A model generated the notes under the pieces. That model was given only the letters and a program-made list of their open reading frames with translations, was not told the DNA's origin and searched no databases. Shown here piece after piece: positions 42,168 through 45,701 of a stretch of 45,701 nt of DNA. The position numbers and the translations under genes are program-made. The DNA lies in assembly GCA_020025135.1 (NCBI GenBank), contig JAHHSQ010000009.1:1-45701 (forward strand). The letters are read 5' to 3'. This DNA is from Pectinatus sp. (lineage in GTDB: Bacteria > Bacillota > Negativicutes > Selenomonadales > Selenomonadaceae). Position 1 is the first letter of the stretch. Each line of letters opens with the position of its first letter.

Positions 42168-43058
42168 ATGAAAAAAATTGCCATCAAAATAGACGTCGAT
42201 ACCAAACGCGGATATAATGAGGGCGTTCCTCAGATGCTTGATATTTTTCAAAAATACGGCATTAAAGCCAGTTTCTTCTTCTCCATGGGCCCAGATAATT
42301 CTGGAAAAGCCATTCGGCGCATCTTTCGTCCCGGTTTTCTCCAAAAAATGCTCCGCACTAAGGCACCTTCCACTTATGGCCTAAAAACGATTTTTTACGG
42401 CACTTTACTTCCTGCCCCTAAAATCGTGGAACCTAATACAGCACCGCTTCTCAGAGCCCAAAGTGAAGGACATGCCTGTGGCATTCACTGCTGGGACCAT
42501 GTCTATTGGCAAGATAAGGTGGGAAAGCTACCACGCCAAAAAATCGCAGAACATCTTTCTAAAGCGTGTGAGTTATTTCTTCAAGTGACTGGTGAAAAAC
42601 CACGCTTTTGCGGTGCTCCTGGGTGGCAACTCTCCACACTTAGTCTAGCCGTGCAAGATGAAATGGGCTTCGATTTCTGTTCAGATGTGCGCGGTTATGC
42701 CCCTTTCTATCCCGTTTTAAATGGACAAAGTTATCAAACGATACAAATTCCTGGAACTATGCTTACCATGGACGAACTGCTCGGCACTAATGGCATCACT
42801 GATGCCAATATCGTCGATTACTGGCTCAAAGAATGCGATAAAGAGTGGAACGTTTGGACTATCCATGCTGAAATGGAAGGGCTCTCTAAATTGTCACTTA
42901 TGGATGAGTTTATCCGGCGTGCCTTGGAGGCTGGTTTTACTTTCGCCCTATTGGAAGAAGGTAAAAATTTAACAGATATTACTCGCTGTTCTGTCTACAA
43001 CGGAACATTGCCTGGCAGAGCTGGTACAGTCGCTAGGCAGGGTAATCCCCTTAAATAA
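42168..43058 (+). CDS. arnD: 4-deoxy-4-formamido-L-arabinose-phosphoundecaprenol deformylase
   Basis: NodB-like polysaccharide deacetylase fold, 296 residues. Removes the formyl group from undecaprenyl-linked Ara4N before flipping. Metal motifs: KIDVDTKRGYNEG at the N-terminus and HACGIHCWDHVYW near 105, with RFCGAPGWQLS and WNVWTIHAEMEG further on, as in ArnD. ATG 42168 follows the decarboxylase stop by 2 nt. Confidence 0.92.
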   Translation: MKKIAIKIDVDTKRGYNEGVPQMLDIFQKYGIKASFFFSMGPDNSGKAIRRIFRPGFLQKMLRTKAPSTYGLKTIFYGTLLPAPKIVEPNTAPLLRAQSEGHACGIHCWDHVYWQDKVGKLPRQKIAEHLSKACELFLQVTGEKPRFCGAPGWQLSTLSLAVQDEMGFDFCSDVRGYAPFYPVLNGQSYQTIQIPGTMLTMDELLGTNGITDANIVDYWLKECDKEWNVWTIHAEMEGLSKLSLMDEFIRRALEAGFTFALLEEGKNLTDITRCSVYNGTLPGRAGTVARQGNPLK

Positions 43059-43085
43059 AAGAGCTGCCACATCGTGGCAGCTCTT
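43059..43085 (+). terminator. Hairpin between arnD and cbiD
   Basis: Perfect stem AAGAGCTGCCAC/GTGGCAGCTCTT with a 3-nt loop directly after the arnD stop. The plus-strand tail (CTTATAAAG) is not U-rich, so it may be a weak terminator or an RNA-stabilising element between the two operons. Confidence 0.65.
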
Positions 43086-43108
43086 CTTATAAAGTAAGAG
43101 GTGCTAAA

Positions 43109-44221
43109 GTGAAAAAAGAACTGAAAAGTGGTTATACAACGGGAGCTTGTGCCACGGCAGCCGTACAAGCCATCCTCACGGCCTTAAAAAACAAAGAATG
43201 CCTCCATCAAGTATCTCTGCAACTTCCCCAAGGTGATAATATCATCATTCCCATTAAAAAAATGCGCCTCTCCGCTTGTGGTGGAGAGGCGCAAGTAATA
43301 AAAGATGGTGGCGATGACCCAGACATCACGCACGGTACTACTATCATTACCAATGTTGAAATTACGCCTAATTGCTCAGATGTCATCTTTTTAGCGGGAG
43401 CTGGCGTCGGCATCGTCACCAAACCCGGACTAGCTATTCCCGTCGGCGAACCAGCCATCAATCCCGTACCGCGTGCCATGATGACCAAAGTTGCCCGTTC
43501 CCTTTTACCACCTCGGCAAGGATGCAAAATAACCATCAGTGTACCAGATGGAGTTAGACTATCACAAAAAACCCTAAACCCCGTCTTAGGCATTCAAGGG
43601 GGGATTTCTATTATTGGCACGAGCGGTATTGTTCGCCCCATGTCTGAAGACGCCTTTAAGCGCTCTTTAACGCCCCAAATTGATTTGGCACTAGCTGCCA
43701 AGCAAACTAGCTTGGTTTTCGTCCCTGGTAAAATTGGCGAAAATATCGCGCGTTCCTTTGCCATTCCCACCTCAGCCATTGTACAGACCAGCAATTTTAT
43801 TGGTTATATGCTCGAATATGCGGCTCAAACTGGTGTCAAAGAAATTCTCCTATGTGGACATCTCGGAAAATTGGTAAAAGTAGCTGCCGGTAATATGCAC
43901 ACCCACAATCGCATTTCGGATGCACGCATGGAAACTTTAGCCGCCTATGCCGCCTTATTGGGTGTACCACCTGTCGGTATCAAGCAAATCTTAGAAGCTA
44001 CTATTACTGAGGAAATTTTTCCTCTTTTAAAAAAATATCAAATTGCTGATAAGCTCTTCTCCCTCCTCTGCGAAAAAGCCAGTCAAAGGGCCATGCGCTA
44101 TGTTCATGATGAACTCTTAGTTGGCACTATTATGGTCACCTTACAAGGAGAAATCCTCGGCCTAGATAAAAATGCAATGAAAATAGGAGCATCTTTTCCA
44201 TGGAATATAAAATCATCGTAG
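43109..44221 (+). CDS. cbiD: Cobalt-precorrin-5B C1-methyltransferase
   Basis: 370 residues, anaerobic cobalamin pathway. Family start KSGYTTGACATAAVQA, then VEITPNCSDVIFLAGAGVGIVTKPGL, GISIIGTSGIVRPMS and LLCGHLGKLVKVAAGNMHTHNR. CbiD supplies the C1 methyl step and its presence marks the oxygen-independent route. GTG 43109 follows AAGAGGTG. Overlaps cbiE by 22 nt. Confidence 0.96.
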   Translation: MKKELKSGYTTGACATAAVQAILTALKNKECLHQVSLQLPQGDNIIIPIKKMRLSACGGEAQVIKDGGDDPDITHGTTIITNVEITPNCSDVIFLAGAGVGIVTKPGLAIPVGEPAINPVPRAMMTKVARSLLPPRQGCKITISVPDGVRLSQKTLNPVLGIQGGISIIGTSGIVRPMSEDAFKRSLTPQIDLALAAKQTSLVFVPGKIGENIARSFAIPTSAIVQTSNFIGYMLEYAAQTGVKEILLCGHLGKLVKVAAGNMHTHNRISDARMETLAAYAALLGVPPVGIKQILEATITEEIFPLLKKYQIADKLFSLLCEKASQRAMRYVHDELLVGTIMVTLQGEILGLDKNAMKIGASFPWNIKSS

Positions 44222-44823
44222 CTGGCATTGGCCCTGGCCACCCCGATTACATCTTACCAGCTGTCCAAAGAGCTATTGCTCAAGCCTCTTGTCTCGTAGG
44301 TGGGCAACGTGCTCTATCCACTTTGGCTAAATCTCACCAAAAATGCATTCCCATCACCAAAGACCTGTCTGCCTTAGTCACTAGTTTACAGGTGGCATTA
44401 AAGCATACTTCACCAGTGGTTCTAGTGTCTGGTGACCCTGGCTTTTATTCCCTCTTGGCCTTTCTGCGCCGCCATTTTTCACCGCAACAGCTATGTGTCC
44501 TCCCTGGCATCAGTTCCCTGCAATTTCTCTTTGCCAAATTAGCACTACCTTGGCAAAATGCTCGCTTTATCAGTCTGCACGGCCGACAACCACAGCAAGA
44601 GATACTACGCGATAAACGGCATACCTTAGGCATCTTAACGGATAATTTTTATAATGTACAAAGGATTACACAGCTTCTAATAGAGGCTGGTTGGCCTGCT
44701 GATACCACTATCGTTATCGCCTCACAACTATCTTATCCCGACGAAAAAATCATCACTTGCTCACTCCAAGAGGCCCTTTCCTTATCGCCAAGAAAAAATT
44801 CCATTTTGGTGGTGCTAACATGA
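44200..44823 (+). CDS. cbiE: Cobalt-precorrin-7 C5-methyltransferase
   Basis: 207 residues of the tetrapyrrole methylase fold: VAGIGPGHPDYILPAVQRAI at the N-terminus, VSGDPGFYSLLAFL and VLPGISSLQFLFAKL for SAM and tetrapyrrole binding. CbiE and CbiT are fused in CobL of aerobic organisms; here they are separate, overlapping through ATGA. Confidence 0.95.
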   Translation: MEYKIIVAGIGPGHPDYILPAVQRAIAQASCLVGGQRALSTLAKSHQKCIPITKDLSALVTSLQVALKHTSPVVLVSGDPGFYSLLAFLRRHFSPQQLCVLPGISSLQFLFAKLALPWQNARFISLHGRQPQQEILRDKRHTLGILTDNFYNVQRITQLLIEAGWPADTTIVIASQLSYPDEKIITCSLQEALSLSPRKNSILVVLT

Positions 44824-45392
44824 TAAATCATTTGCCGGACTCCGCTTTTCAAAGAAATCCTCACGTACCTATGACTAAGGACGAAATCCGCCTCTTGACT
44901 TTAACCAAAGCTCAATTAAAACCGCACCAGCAAATTCTCGATATTGGCGCTGGCACCGGCTCTCTCTCGATAGAAGCAGCACTACAATTAAACGACCGCG
45001 GTCATCTCTATGCCGTAGAACAAAATCCTATTGCCATGACAACTTTACACGAAAATATCACTAAATTTTCCTTAGAAAATAAAATAACCGCCATTTTAGG
45101 TATGGCTCCAGAAGCAATTCCCCCCTACACCTTTGACCGCATCTTTATCGGTGGCAGTAAAAATAATCTAGCCAAAATTCTCGACCAAGGGCGCCAACAA
45201 TTAGCGCCGTATGGCAAAATCATCATCAATGTTCTCACTCCGCAAACACTCGGCGAAGTCATGCAATACCTCAAGACCCGTGCAATAACTGACTATACCA
45301 TTTGCACAGCACAAATTACGCATTATAAAAAGGTAGGGCACTACGACTTGCCACTACCTCTCAATCCTGTTCATATCATTTCTCTTTTTTAG
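44820..45392 (+). CDS. cbiT: Cobalt-precorrin-6B C15-methyltransferase (decarboxylating)
   Basis: 190 residues, class I SAM methyltransferase. Start MINHLPDSAFQRNPHVPMTK is typical; the SAM loop is ILDIGAGTGSLSIEAA and the acidic residue is in LYAVEQNPIA; RIFIGGSKNNL follows. ATG 44820 overlaps the cbiE stop. Its last 17 nt overlap the convergent antitoxin gene. Confidence 0.94.
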   Translation: MINHLPDSAFQRNPHVPMTKDEIRLLTLTKAQLKPHQQILDIGAGTGSLSIEAALQLNDRGHLYAVEQNPIAMTTLHENITKFSLENKITAILGMAPEAIPPYTFDRIFIGGSKNNLAKILDQGRQQLAPYGKIIINVLTPQTLGEVMQYLKTRAITDYTICTAQITHYKKVGHYDLPLPLNPVHIISLF

Positions 45393-45555
45393 CCAAATAT
45401 AATTCCCTTTTCATGTCATTATAAGTATCCATAGACATAAGCATCACATTTTTGCCATTAGCCCTTTGAATGACAAAAGTTTCCTTTTCGTCTACCGCTT
45501 TTTCAGCATACAAAGTAAATTCCTTCAGAAAGCTAGAGGAGGAAACAGCCTTCAT
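45376..45555 (-). CDS. Orphan, short Phd/YefM-type antitoxin
   Basis: 59 residues. The N-terminal Phd/YefM DNA-binding region is clear: MKAVSSSSFLKEF, then VIQRANGKNVMLMSMDTYNDM. YefM proteins usually run to 80-90 residues with a toxin-binding tail; this one ends just after LYLAKKEK. No RelE/YoeB/Doc toxin follows; the downstream sequence is cbiT in the opposite direction. ATG 45555 lies 8 nt after AGAGG. It is likely a remnant or solitary regulator. Confidence 0.8.
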   Translation of the reverse strand: MKAVSSSSFLKEFTLYAEKAVDEKETFVIQRANGKNVMLMSMDTYNDMKRELYLAKKEK

Positions 45556-45600
45556 CTCATTCACCTCTTCCCAAAACCTCCTTAATTACTTAACCAAACA

Positions 45601-45637
45601 ATTTGCCACTCCCAGCATATCGGGGTGGCAATTTTTA
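45601..45637 (+). terminator. Terminator for the cbi operon
   Basis: Stem TTGCCACTCC/GGGGTGGCAA with an 8-nt loop and five T on the plus strand. It lies beyond the convergent antitoxin gene, about 210 nt after cbiT. Confidence 0.7.
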
Positions 45638-45671
45638 ACTAACACTGCATAGGCACAATACTGATTACCAC

Positions 45672-45701
45672 TTGACATACTCCCCACGGCTAAAGCCGGG
45701 G
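45672..45701 (-). mobile_element. IS200/IS605-type right end, cut by the window edge (copy 4)
   Basis: TTGACATACTCCCCACGGC and the second hairpin arm GCCGGGG match the right ends at 10 and 31536, in the same orientation. The rest lies outside the window, so it cannot be told whether a tnpB is attached. Confidence 0.75.

Noticed and set aside
1..45701. CRISPR array, prophage or tRNA/rRNA genes
   Set aside because: No regularly spaced repeats, phage structural genes or cloverleaf-forming segments were seen; the dispersed IS605-type ends are not regularly spaced.

Overview
The window (about 45.7 kb, AT-rich) looks like a chromosomal segment of an anaerobic, diderm Firmicute, most likely a member of the Negativicutes. 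Low-GC Gram-positive traits (class III FBPase, TrmK, VanW-like protein, SpoVD-type PBP with a PASTA domain, L13 and S15 leaders) sit beside outer-membrane traits (a complete L-Ara4N lipid A modification operon, a TonB-like protein) and an anaerobic cobalamin pathway. The genus cannot be fixed from the sequence alone.

Layout. 185-5866 (minus): thiE, then an operon DUF4145 - fbp - trmK - nif3-like. 6073-6931 (minus): rplM-rpsI behind a strong promoter and an L13-type leader. 7105-10154 (minus): DUF1858 - 6-phosphogluconolactonase-like - zwf (oxidative pentose phosphate branch). 10337-21024 (minus): rodA, then gyrB - cbiC - cobB - cobQ, a VanW protein, a PRC-barrel protein and a membrane TPR-like protein. 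21543-25473 (plus): rpsO - pnp - trmL - murB. 25554-35673 (minus): OPT transporter, YdjM-like protein, ArnE-like transporter, tnpB remnant, TonB-like protein, SpoVD/FtsI, serS, nicotinate phosphoribosyltransferase and a tiny membrane peptide gene. 36121-43058 (plus): arnT-arnB-arnC-arnA(formyltransferase)-arnA(dehydrogenase)-arnD. 43109-45392 (plus): cbiD-cbiE-cbiT, followed by a convergent orphan Phd/YefM-like antitoxin.

The outstanding feature is a family of four related, ORF-less group I introns, all on the minus strand. They interrupt fbp (4640-5066), the lactonase gene (8662-9062), a 22-codon gene (25569-26000) and the OPT transporter gene (33623-34117). Each has recognisable P, Q, R and S core strings, ends in G, and follows a 5' exon ending UUAU or UGAU. 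The internal guide co-varies with the exon (GUAA against UUAU, GUCA against UGAU). Removing the introns restores family-consensus proteins in fbp and OPT and a full-length product in the lactonase. A conventional gene caller would report these genes as truncated or split.

A second mobile layer is an IS200/IS605-type family. It consists of four right-end/reRNA-like copies in the same orientation (10-143, 18740-18875, 31536 onward, 45672 to the window end). One carries a 5'-truncated tnpB. Two look like tnpB-less miniature elements of about 135 nt. No tnpA is present.
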